This document shows, in pieces, positions 13,378 to 20,619 of a DNA stretch of 20,619 nt. Positions within the stretch are counted from its first letter, which is position 1. The number at the start of each line of letters is the position of its first letter. The notes beneath the pieces are model-generated. The model saw only the letters and a program-made list of their open reading frames with translations. It ran no database searches and had not been told where the DNA came from. Both the position numbers and the translations under genes were made by a program. The DNA is from SBAX01 sp964646605. GTDB taxonomy: Bacteria; Planctomycetota; Phycisphaerae; UBA1845. Location of the stretch: assembly GCA_964646605.1 (NCBI GenBank), contig CAZYEX010000078.1, forward strand, positions 1 through 20,619. The letters are read 5' to 3'.

Positions 13378-16300
13378 CTACGCCGCCTCCTGCAAGCGAA
13401 TCTTGTCGGCGTCGCGCGATCCGAAGAGCGAGTACAGGGCGGGGAGGATCACAAGAGTCAAGGTGTTATCCACAAGCAGTCCGCCGATGACGACGGTTGC
13501 GAGCGGGCGCTGTACTTCGGCGCCGACGCCGGTGTTGAGGGCCATGGGGAGGAAGCCCAGCGATGCGACCAGGGCGGTCATAAGAATGGCGCGAAGGCGG
13601 AGGAGCCGGGTTTCGCCGATGGCCTGGTGGACATCCATTCCTTCCGCGATCTTGCGGCGGATGGTGGCGACGAGGACCAGGCCCGCGAGCATGGACACTC
13701 CGGACACGGCCACGAATCCGACGCCGGCGGAGATGGTGAACTCCATGCCGCGAATCCAAAGCGCCAAAACTCCGCCGACGGCGGCGAAGGGCGCGCCGGT
13801 GAAAACGACGAGGGCGTCGCGGACGGAGTGTGTGCTAAAGTACAACAACACGAAGATGGCGGCGAGGGCGAGGGGCACCACGATCCACAAACGAGTGGCG
13901 GCTCGTTCCAAGTGCTCGAACTGTCCGCCGAAGGTCACGAAGTATCCGGACGGAAGTGTCAGGTCGTCGGCAATCCGATGGCGGGCCTCCGCAACAAATC
14001 CGTGCAAGTCCCGCCCGCGGACGTTGCACTGGACGACGGTCCGCCGTTTTTGCCACTCACGCTGGATGGTGGACGGCCCTTCGATCTGCCGGATTTTCGC
14101 CAGCCGCCCCAGGGGTATCCGTTCGCCGACGGCGGTGCGAAGCACCAAATCCGCGACGGTGTCAGGGTCCTGGCGGTCGGCCTGGGCGAGCTTGACGACC
14201 AGCGGGAAGCGCCGCTGCCCTTCACGAATCTCACCGACCTCGATACCCGCCAAAGCCTCGACCATCTGTAGGACGTGTTCCGCGGGAACGCCGAATCGGG
14301 CAATGGCGTCTTGATCGACGTTGATCTGCAAGACAGGCTGGCCGGTGATTTGTTCCGTGACCAGGTCGGCGCTTCCGGGGATCGAGTCGAGCAGGTCCTG
14401 CACTTGTTTGGCGAGGGTTTTGAGCTGATCGAGGTCGTCGCCGAAGACTTTGACGCCCACGTCGGCGCGGATGCCGGCGATCATCTCGTTCATGCGCATC
14501 TCGATGGGCTGGGTGAAGATCATGCGCATCCCGGGAAGTGCGGCCAGCTCGGCGGCCATGAGCTCGGTCAGTTCCGCCTGGGTTTTGGCGCGCTTCCACG
14601 CCGCTCTGGGCGTAAGCGTAATGAACACATCGGTTAGTTCCATTCCCATGGGATCGGTGGCGACCTCGGCCGTTCCGGTGCGGCTCCACACCTGACGGAT
14701 TTCGTCGGGGTACTTTCGTAAGAGGGTCTGCTCGATCCCCGTGCCGTAACGGACGGACTCGTCGAGGGCGACGCCCGCGAGACGGACGGTGTTGATGACG
14801 ATGGATTCTTCGTAAAGCCGCGGGATGAAGGACGCGCCGAGCTGCGTGGAAAGGGCGAGTCCCAGGGCGACGGCCAAGGCGCCGATCGCCGTCACCGTCC
14901 AGCGGTATCGTAGCGCCGCCCAGACAATCGGTCGGTGAATCCGATGGGCGAAACGAACGATGAAGTTCTCCCGCTCCTTGACCTTCCGTCCCAGAAACAG
15001 ACTGCAGAGAACCGGCGTGAGCGTAATCGAGAAGATCAGGGAGGAGGTCAGGGCGAAAATCACGGTGAGGGCCATGGGGCGAAAGAGCTTTCCCTCGATT
15101 CCTTCGAGGAGAAGGATGGGCAGGTACACCACCATGATGATCAACTCGCCGAACATGGTGGGGCGGCGCACTTCCACCGTGGCGTCGCGCACAATCTCTG
15201 TAATGGGACGGCGGCTTCCATGCTCGAACTCGCGGCCCAGACGGCGGACGCTGTTTTCCACGACGATCACGGAGCTATCGACGATGAGTCCGAAGTCGAT
15301 GGCTCCGAGGCTCAGCAGGCTGGCGGAGATTCCAAACTGCACCATGGCACTGAAGGAAAAGAGCATGGCCAGGGGGATGGCGAGGGCGACAATCAATCCG
15401 GCGCGGAGATTCCCCAGGAAAACAAAAAGCACGGCGATCACCAGGAGCGCCCCTTCCCACAGGTTGCGCTTAACGGTGGCGATGACGTGTTCGACGAGTT
15501 CGGTCCTCCGGTAGACCACCTGCACATCCACATTGGGAGGGAGAGACGGGCGAATTTCGTTGAGCCGCGCCTCCAGCCGCCTGGTTACGTCGTGGCTGTT
15601 CTCGCCCATGAGCATGAAGCCCAAGCCGAGGACGGCTTCGCCGCGACCTGCGGCGGTCACGGCGCCGCGGCGAATCTCGTGCCCGATGCGGACCTCGGCC
15701 AGATCGCGGATGCGAAGGGGAATGCCCTGGTGGGCGCTGACGACGATGTCGGCGATTTGTTGGAGGCTGGTGGTGAGGGCGTTGCCCTGGACAATGGTGG
15801 CTTCGCCGGCTTTCACCAGATACCCGCCGCCCACGCTCAGGTTGTTGTGCCGCAGGGCGTCGTTGATTTCATCCAGGGTCAGGTGGTATTGAATCAAGCG
15901 GACGGGATCGACCAAGACCTGATACTGCTTGCGCTCGCCGCCCCAGGTGTTGACTTCGGCGACGCCGGGCACGCTGCGAAGCTGCGGGCGGATGACCCAA
16001 TCGTGGATGGTGGTCAGTTCTTCCAGAGTCGGCGGGTGATCGCCCTTGCCGGTGACGAGGTAGTGAAAGACTTCGCCGAGCCCGGTGGCGACGGGCCCCA
16101 TTTCCGGTCGCCCGATGGTCGCGGGGAGCCTCACGGTTCCGAGTCGCTCGTTGATGAGCTGTCGGGCGAAGTAGATGTCCGTGCCGTCCTCGAAGGTGGC
16201 GGTGACCTGGGAGAGTCCGAATTTAGACACGGAGCGCACGTCGGTCAGCTTGGGAAGTCCGGCGATGACTTGTTCGACGGGGAAGGTCACTTGCTGTTCG

Positions 16301-16482
16301 ATCTCGACCGGGCCGAGGGCGGGCGCGACCGTGTTGATCTGCACTTGTACCGGCGTGGTGTCGGGAAAGGCGTCGATGGGGAGGCGGGCGAGGGCGTACA
16401 GCCCGGCTACCACGAAGACCAATGTCGCGAGGACGACGATGAATCGGTTACGAAGCGACCAAGCGATGATTGCGTTGAGCAT
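13378..16482 (-). CDS. czcA: Heavy-metal efflux RND pump, CzcA type
   Basis: 1034 residues from ATG 16482, chosen because GGGAG lies 5 bases before it; an ATG at 16506 would add 8. It starts with the typical NAIIAWSLRNRFIVVL helix, then two large periplasmic loops and 12 membrane helices. The proton-relay motif in helix 4 is DFGLIVDSSVIVVEN (D396, D402, E409), the hallmark of heavy-metal RND pumps, with SS in place of the usual GA. The loop segments VATDPMGMELTDVF and EMRMNEMIAGIRADVGVKVFGDD follow the CzcA pattern (Co/Zn/Cd) rather than CusA (Cu/Ag), with extra Met residues. It exports metal across both membranes with the adaptor encoded just upstream (16531) and an outer-membrane channel not in this window. 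Metal identity is not settled by sequence. Confidence 0.95.
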   Translation of the reverse strand: MLNAIIAWSLRNRFIVVLATLVFVVAGLYALARLPIDAFPDTTPVQVQINTVAPALGPVEIEQQVTFPVEQVIAGLPKLTDVRSVSKFGLSQVTATFEDGTDIYFARQLINERLGTVRLPATIGRPEMGPVATGLGEVFHYLVTGKGDHPPTLEELTTIHDWVIRPQLRSVPGVAEVNTWGGERKQYQVLVDPVRLIQYHLTLDEINDALRHNNLSVGGGYLVKAGEATIVQGNALTTSLQQIADIVVSAHQGIPLRIRDLAEVRIGHEIRRGAVTAAGRGEAVLGLGFMLMGENSHDVTRRLEARLNEIRPSLPPNVDVQVVYRRTELVEHVIATVKRNLWEGALLVIAVLFVFLGNLRAGLIVALAIPLAMLFSFSAMVQFGISASLLSLGAIDFGLIVDSSVIVVENSVRRLGREFEHGSRRPITEIVRDATVEVRRPTMFGELIIMVVYLPILLLEGIEGKLFRPMALTVIFALTSSLIFSITLTPVLCSLFLGRKVKERENFIVRFAHRIHRPIVWAALRYRWTVTAIGALAVALGLALSTQLGASFIPRLYEESIVINTVRLAGVALDESVRYGTGIEQTLLRKYPDEIRQVWSRTGTAEVATDPMGMELTDVFITLTPRAAWKRAKTQAELTELMAAELAALPGMRMIFTQPIEMRMNEMIAGIRADVGVKVFGDDLDQLKTLAKQVQDLLDSIPGSADLVTEQITGQPVLQINVDQDAIARFGVPAEHVLQMVEALAGIEVGEIREGQRRFPLVVKLAQADRQDPDTVADLVLRTAVGERIPLGRLAKIRQIEGPSTIQREWQKRRTVVQCNVRGRDLHGFVAEARHRIADDLTLPSGYFVTFGGQFEHLERAATRLWIVVPLALAAIFVLLYFSTHSVRDALVVFTGAPFAAVGGVLALWIRGMEFTISAGVGFVAVSGVSMLAGLVLVATIRRKIAEGMDVHQAIGETRLLRLRAILMTALVASLGFLPMALNTGVGAEVQRPLATVVIGGLLVDNTLTLVILPALYSLFGSRDADKIRLQEAA

Positions 16483-16530
16483 GGCGTCTCCCGGGAACGT
16501 TGCCATCCGAAGGAATGAGCGATAACCGCG

Positions 16531-17814
16531 TCACTTGGTCAATTTGTCCACATGATCGCAGCAGCCTGCTCCGATGGCGCCCTTGAGGATCTCGGTTTTG
16601 AGCAGGAAGCTGCCCGACGTGACCACGACGTCGCCACCCTTGACGCCTGAAAGAACTTCGTAGGCGAGCCCGGTGTCGATGCCCAAATGGACCTGCGTGG
16701 GTTGAAAGGCAGTCCCCTCGTCGTTGGTCTTCACAAACACGAGATTGCAGCAACCGTCCCATTGCACGGCGTCCTTGGGCACGACCAGGCAGCGCTCGCC
16801 GCGTCGCACGACGATTTGTGCGGCACCGAAAGTGTTTGCGCGAAGCAGTCCGCCGTCGTTGGCGATTTCGGCGCGGGCTTTGAGGGTACGGGTGGCCGGG
16901 TTGAGGTGCGTACTGACCCAGGTGATCGTGCCCGCGAAAGTCCGCCCGGCAGCGCTCTCCAAGGTAAACAGGACGTCCTGCCCCGTGGCGACGACGGGTA
17001 CGTCGGATTCGAACAGATCGATCATGGCCCACATGGATTGCGTGTTCGCTATTGCGAAGAGGACGTGGTTCGATTCGACGACTTCACCGAGAACGGCGGA
17101 GCGCTCCACGACGATGCCCTCGAAGGGGGCGGTGACCTTCAAGTGCGACGAGGTGTCCTGCGACTGCTGCACGGTTTCGATGTCGGACTCGGGCAAACCG
17201 AAGTTCCTCAAGCGTTGTCTAGCTTTGGCATTCTGGATTTGCGATTCGGCGAGCTTGGTTTCCGCCTCGAAGGCATCGCTCTCGGTTCCCAGCCCTTGCT
17301 GGGCCAGGGATCGCAGCCGCTCGGCGGAGCGTTTCCAAAGCTGAACGCCCGCGAAGGCATGGAGCAGCTCGGCCTTGGCTGATCCGCATTCCGCGGAATC
17401 GACCACGGCCAATACGTCGCCCGCAGCGAGGGTATCGCCGAGATCCCGCTGAACATCGACCACGACACCGGCGGCGCGGGGGGAGAGACGTGCGTAGCGG
17501 TTGGCATTGTAGAGCAGTTCGGCGTTGCGGGTGATCGTGGCCGTTACGGGTTGTTCCTCGAGGCGAACGAATTGGAGACCGGCGGTGCGGACGATTTCGG
17601 GAGATTGCAGGCGCACGATGGATTTGGCCTTCGTACAGGTCGTCGAGGGAGGCAGGGCCGCGCGACGGGTGTTGCCGTTTGCCTGCGACGGGGCGAGCGG
17701 CGGAGGGCTTGTACCCGCCGGCGGGTCGGATGCCGTGACACCCGCCGCCAACGCGGAAATGAATCCGACCGTACAGCACACGGTGATTCGCACGCGGTTC
17801 AAACCTCTAACCAT
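16531..17814 (-). CDS. czcB: RND periplasmic adaptor (membrane fusion protein), CzcB/CusB type
   Basis: About 427 residues. The signal peptide is near residues 1-30 (VRITVCCTVGFISALAAGV). The family layout is present: a beta-barrel/lipoyl half at RYARLSPRAAGVVVDVQRDLGDTL, an alpha-hairpin with SRSAERLRSLAQQ-like heptads up to AKARQRLRNFGL, the second lipoyl half TAPFEGIVVERSAVLGEVV, and a membrane-proximal domain. The C-terminus has two Cys pairs, in WDGCCNLVF and GAGCCDHVDK, which could bind metal. The start is taken at ATG 17814 because GGAG is 7 bases away; ATG 17820 is 1 base from it. It is 46-52 bases after the Cys-rich lipoprotein and 48 before czcA, consistent with one operon. Confidence 0.93.
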   Translation of the reverse strand: MVRGLNRVRITVCCTVGFISALAAGVTASDPPAGTSPPPLAPSQANGNTRRAALPPSTTCTKAKSIVRLQSPEIVRTAGLQFVRLEEQPVTATITRNAELLYNANRYARLSPRAAGVVVDVQRDLGDTLAAGDVLAVVDSAECGSAKAELLHAFAGVQLWKRSAERLRSLAQQGLGTESDAFEAETKLAESQIQNAKARQRLRNFGLPESDIETVQQSQDTSSHLKVTAPFEGIVVERSAVLGEVVESNHVLFAIANTQSMWAMIDLFESDVPVVATGQDVLFTLESAAGRTFAGTITWVSTHLNPATRTLKARAEIANDGGLLRANTFGAAQIVVRRGERCLVVPKDAVQWDGCCNLVFVKTNDEGTAFQPTQVHLGIDTGLAYEVLSGVKGGDVVVTSGSFLLKTEILKGAIGAGCCDHVDKLTK

Positions 17815-17865
17815 GTTCATGCTCCGAAAGCACTCCGACAGAGAACGTCGGGATGTCGGGGTGCA

Positions 17866-18510
17866 CTAGGGTTTCTTGTCACTTTTGTTCTTGTCCTTCA
17901 ACGAAGGGTTGCACAGAACACATTGGGATTCCGGTACGGAGTGTTCGGCACACCAGTCTCCCGCCGCCCGGAACGCTTTCTCGAGGTAGGGCCGGCACTT
18001 CACGCAGAGTGCCTCGGCGACGTCGTGTTCCTCGCAGAAACCGTCCGATTCGACGAGTCCCGGGCGGCAGAAGGGGCACTTCGCCGGGTCGATGTTGTGC
18101 GTACAGGCGCCCGCGGGCGGCGGCGTGCTATCCGCGACCCCGTGACCGGCGCCGGGTTTGGCCTTGTTTTTGAGCTCCGGGTGGCACGGGACGCATTGCG
18201 ATTCCGGGGCTTCGTGGGTCTTGCACCAGTCACCCTTGGCGCGAAACGCGGTCTTGAGAAATGGACGACACTGATAGCACAGGGCCTCGGCGACGCCGTG
18301 TTCGCCGCAGAACCCCTGCGACTCCACGAGGCTCGGTGTGCAGAAGGGGCACTTGTCGTTGCGGATTTCATGCGGGCAGCGCTCGGCGTCACCGACCTCT
18401 GCGCTCTTCGTCGCCGAATCGGAGGACGAGTCTTCGCGGCGACAACCGACCGTCACGCTGAACGCAGCGGCAAGCGTCACCACGGCTACCCTCGAAGGAT
18501 GGGTCATCAT
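17866..18510 (-). CDS. Lipoprotein with six Cys/His metal-binding modules
   Basis: 214 residues. A lipoprotein signal ends at the lipobox VTVGC (C23). After a short Ser/Asp-rich linker come two 91-residue repeats. In repeat one the metal-ligand candidates are C45, H47, C54, C57, then C68, H71, C78, C81, then C96, H99, C106, C109. In repeat two all twelve recur exactly 91 residues later (C136 to C200). Each triple is C-x1or2-H-x6-C-x2-C, five of the six followed by x-P-x-L. So there are six CCHC-like sites per protein, tethered to a membrane in the periplasm. GGAG 5 bases upstream of ATG 18510 supports the start. Next to the adaptor and pump it is a plausible metal sponge or chaperone. Comparable CxxH-x6-CxxC pieces are known, from memory, at the N-termini of some adaptors. 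Confidence 0.88.
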   Translation of the reverse strand: MMTHPSRVAVVTLAAAFSVTVGCRREDSSSDSATKSAEVGDAERCPHEIRNDKCPFCTPSLVESQGFCGEHGVAEALCYQCRPFLKTAFRAKGDWCKTHEAPESQCVPCHPELKNKAKPGAGHGVADSTPPPAGACTHNIDPAKCPFCRPGLVESDGFCEEHDVAEALCVKCRPYLEKAFRAAGDWCAEHSVPESQCVLCNPSLKDKNKSDKKP

Positions 18511-18646
18511 GCAAACTCCTTTCGTATTTGATCACAGTTTTTGTCTCTTGCCCTAGGCTCTCGACGCCAAAGCCGATCTGGAAGCACCGGACGGGCGAAC
18601 GGGCCCGCCGAGAACTCATCCAGAACCAAGCGCCGTCGGACGGAAA
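18511..18646. other. Gap within the metal region
   Basis: 136 bases between the small Cys-rich gene and the six-module lipoprotein. It contains a hairpin CGGGC-GAACGG-GCCCG near 18589-18604 and an AT-richer segment at about 18520-18545 that could be a promoter for the lipoprotein-adaptor-pump operon. No gene is supported. Confidence 0.4.
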
Positions 18647-19027
18647 TCAGATGAGAAGTGGGAGTACTCGGTCTGAATCGGGAGGCCGATTCGGGAGACC
18701 CTGGGACAGCGCCACTGCGAGATCGTCGATCCGCGGCGATGAAGCGCCATGCGCGGCATAGCCCAAGGGAGCAAACGGCAGAACGAACTTGCTTACCGGC
18801 TCCTTTTGGATAGCGGCGCCGACGCCTGCGCAGAAGCACGAAGCGGGCGTCTGCTGCGAAGGGGACGAAGGCCGGCTGGGAGCACCGGATTTTTGGTCGT
18901 GACCGCAGCATCCGTCGGCGGGCGCGGCGTGATCGGCGCTCCTGGGGCCTAGGGCACAGACCAGCGGACACCCCAGTCCGATCCAAGCCACCATCAAGAT
19001 GGAAGTCGTTTTCGACATCGTTCTCAT
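18647..19027 (-). CDS. Small secreted Cys-rich protein of metal efflux clusters
   Basis: 126 residues (ATG 19027, or 123 from ATG 19018; neither has a strong ribosome site). The N-terminal hydrophobic stretch SILMVAWIGLGCPLVCAL is a signal peptide. It is followed by a CCGHD motif (around residue 40) and a second motif, CFCAG (around residue 64), then a low-complexity tail. These two Cys motifs recur, from memory, in short proteins encoded near RND metal pumps in Planctomycetes, but the function is not known to me. Cys/His pairing suggests metal binding in the periplasm. It is 70 bases downstream of the His-rich lipoprotein. Confidence 0.72.
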   Translation of the reverse strand: MRTMSKTTSILMVAWIGLGCPLVCALGPRSADHAAPADGCCGHDQKSGAPSRPSSPSQQTPASCFCAGVGAAIQKEPVSKFVLPFAPLGYAAHGASSPRIDDLAVALSQGLPNRPPDSDRVLPLLI

Positions 19028-19097
19028 TCAGTATATCGGCGACTACCGCGGGATGTCCAGTGCGATGTTCAAAGCCGTTTTTTGGGACCGCCAGAGC

Positions 19098-19634
19098 CTA
19101 CATCTTCAGATCGAAGCTGCCGAGGACTTTCTGACCGACGCCGGACTCGATTTCAACCCAAAGTCGGCTGCCGCTCGGAGTCGGGTTGGGCACCTCGGTA
19201 TGCGTATGCCATTTTCCGTCCTCGATATCGGCTTTGGCCTTCATCGATCCTTTGGCGTCTTCGGTGCCGATCCAGAAGCGTACGGCCGTCACGCCTTTTC
19301 CGACGCCGCCGTCGATCCACACGTCGATGGGTGCGTCACCGCCCGCCTTGAACTCAACCTTGTCGCGCGAGGCCCGGACCGTGAACTCACCGATCTTGCC
19401 GGTTCCGAGGTCGATGACATCTCCCCCGTGACCCGCTTGAGCCTTTTGGCCCGGATCATCTTTCGCGCTCTCGGGCGCATGCACTTCGCCGGGCTTGTGG
19501 TCATGGTCGTCCTTGAGCTTGGCTGACTCCGCAGCGGGCGGGGTGGAAGCGCCGCTCGGCTTGTCGGCGGAGCGCTCGCATCCGGCGATGCCGAAGCCGA
19601 GCAATATCGCAACGAGCATCATTGAGTTACGCAT
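19098..19634 (-). CDS. Lipoprotein with His-rich linker, putative metal-binding
   Basis: 178 residues. The lipobox is GIAGC (C19), with GGAG 8 bases before ATG 19634. A charged linker (about residues 40-70) contains DDHDHKPGEVH and AGHGG, a natural cation-binding stretch. The C-terminal part (about 72-178) is a compact beta-rich domain with GEFTVRASRDKVEFKAGG, APIDVWIDGG, VRFWIGTEDAKG, KWHTHTEVP and GSRLWVEIE. I do not recognise a named family, though this domain is familiar from Planctomycetes metal clusters. WHTH could add to metal binding. The gene begins 3 bases after the upstream RND stop, and its ribosome site lies inside that gene's last codons, so translation is coupled to the pump. 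Confidence 0.8.
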   Translation of the reverse strand: MRNSMMLVAILLGFGIAGCERSADKPSGASTPPAAESAKLKDDHDHKPGEVHAPESAKDDPGQKAQAGHGGDVIDLGTGKIGEFTVRASRDKVEFKAGGDAPIDVWIDGGVGKGVTAVRFWIGTEDAKGSMKAKADIEDGKWHTHTEVPNPTPSGSRLWVEIESGVGQKVLGSFDLKM

Positions 19635-19637
19635 ACG

Positions 19638-20619
19638 TCAGACTCCTTTTTCACTGGTGGCCATGCGGTGTTGAAGCGCGCCCATGAGGCGGCCGACCAC
19701 GCCACGAGATTCACTCTGTTCTTCAACGACTTTCAGGCCGAATACGAGGGAGTACCCCGCCGGAACGACAATGAGATTGAGAAACGTCGACGTAATCAGC
19801 CCGCCGAGCACGACGACGGCCAGCGGAGAAAGCAGTTCACTTCCCGGTTCACCCGCGGCCATGGCCAGCGGAATCAGACCGAGGGCGGCGCATAGCGCGG
19901 TCATGAGAATGGGGACCAACCGCTCCATGGAACCGTACACGATGGCGTCGGCAAGCGGTTTGCCTTCGATCAACATCAGGTGTTGATAGTGGTTGACCAG
20001 CAAGAGTCCGTTTCGCACCGCGATCCCGAAAAGGGTGATGAAGCCGACGAGACTTGCGATGGAGATCACCGGCGCTTGATACAGGGCGCTTCGTAAGCCA
20101 AACAAGGAAAGCGTATTGGCGAAGGGATGTGCGGCTTCGGTGAGATAAATGGCAACAATGCCTCCGATGATCGCCAGCGGCAGGTTGACCATCACGAGCA
20201 GCGCCGCCCGCAATGAACCCGTGGAGAGCTGCAACAGCATCAGCATGACCACCGCAACGCCGATTCCTGCGACTAAGATCGTGCGCGACGCCGATTGCTG
20301 GGCTTCGAATTGTCCGCCGTAATGGACGGTGTAGCCGGCGCGCTGCACGATGGGATCGACGCGTGCCTGCACCTGCGCGACCAAATCGCCCAGGTTGTAT
20401 CCTTCGCCGACGTTGCAGGAGATCACGGCTTTTCGTTGCGCATTCTCACGGGCGATTAGGTTGGGCGTTCGCTCCGGTCCGATGTCGGCGACTTCTTCGA
20501 GTCGGACCGTGGCCCCGCCCACGCCGCGAAGCCGCAGGTTGCGAAGCTGCTCGACGCTCTCGCGTTCCTCGGGATCGAGCCGGACCACAAGGTCGTAGCG
20601 GCGCACGCCCTGATTGATC
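19638..20619 (-). CDS. RND metal efflux pump, C-terminal part only
   Basis: 327 residues are visible; the frame is open to the right edge (preceding codons read INQGVRRYD), so about two thirds of the pump lies outside the window. The visible part has the end of a periplasmic loop (GYTVHYGGQFEAQQSASRTILVAG), then membrane helices with LRAALLVMVNLPLAIIGGIVAIYLT, SIASLVGFITLFGIAVRNGLLLVNHY and LLSPLAVVVLGGLITSTFLNLIVVP, typical of the C-terminal half of CzcA/CusA-family pumps. It differs from the pump at 13378-16482 throughout, so the region encodes two distinct RND proteins. An adaptor for it would be expected further upstream, outside the window. Confidence 0.92.
   Translation of the reverse strand, partial: INQGVRRYDLVVRLDPEERESVEQLRNLRLRGVGGATVRLEEVADIGPERTPNLIARENAQRKAVISCNVGEGYNLGDLVAQVQARVDPIVQRAGYTVHYGGQFEAQQSASRTILVAGIGVAVVMLMLLQLSTGSLRAALLVMVNLPLAIIGGIVAIYLTEAAHPFANTLSLFGLRSALYQAPVISIASLVGFITLFGIAVRNGLLLVNHYQHLMLIEGKPLADAIVYGSMERLVPILMTALCAALGLIPLAMAAGEPGSELLSPLAVVVLGGLITSTFLNLIVVPAGYSLVFGLKVVEEQSESRGVVGRLMGALQHRMATSEKGV

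Noticed and set aside
14935..16518. Open frame of 527 codons on the plus strand
   Set aside because: Antisense to the CzcA-type pump; composition is His/Gly/Asp-rich with no motif, so it is a codon-usage shadow.

Overview
The window is GC-rich bacterial DNA and reads like an accessory and metabolic stretch of a Planctomycetota-like genome. This is an inference, with moderate confidence. The reasons are a Rex repressor beside a menaquinone-type gene set (UbiA/MqnP, UbiX, UbiE/MenG), many genes without a clear Shine-Dalgarno, heavy-metal RND operons with small Cys/His-rich secreted proteins, and short palindromic repeats with a common CGGCTCGG-like tail between genes. No rRNA, tRNA or CRISPR array was seen.

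Layout. (1) 1-883, minus: an IS110-family transposase running off the left edge. Its leader (885-950) is a nested inverted repeat that looks like a terminator plus a Shine-Dalgarno-masking stem. (2) 950-2095: intergenic repeats, a remnant of the 3' end of a radical SAM gene, and a two-gene toxin-antitoxin-like module (small protein plus nucleotidyltransferase, overlapping by 62 bases). (3) 2096-3676, minus: an intact B12-binding-type radical SAM protein whose last ~40 codons are the relative of the remnant. (4) 3827-5211: two tandem palindromes, a VOC-fold protein (minus) and a divergent HxlR regulator (plus), with palindromic operator candidates between them. (5) 5302-7286, minus: a DEDDy 3'-5' exonuclease and a secreted protein of unknown function. 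(6) 7592-8236, plus: rex. (7) 8347-12570, minus: a tight operon ubiE - membrane/TPR-like protein - ubiX - mqnP/ubiA, with genes overlapping or 2 bases apart. (8) 12643-13254, minus: a Mn-type superoxide dismutase. (9) 13378-20619, minus: a heavy-metal efflux region. In transcription order it holds the C-terminal part of one RND pump, a His-rich lipoprotein, a small Cys-rich secreted protein, a lipoprotein with six CxxH-x6-CxxC modules, a CzcB/CusB adaptor and a complete CzcA-type RND pump.

How the parts may work together. The UbiE/UbiX/UbiA set modifies and prenylates a quinone precursor, and Rex next to it senses NADH/NAD+, so quinone supply and redox sensing sit side by side. The efflux region pairs two tripartite-type pumps with three different small metal-binding secreted proteins, which suggests periplasmic metal capture and hand-over to the adaptor. 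The least described items are the six-module metal lipoprotein, the TPR-like membrane protein inside the quinone operon, and the palindrome family, one copy of which lies in frame inside ubiE.
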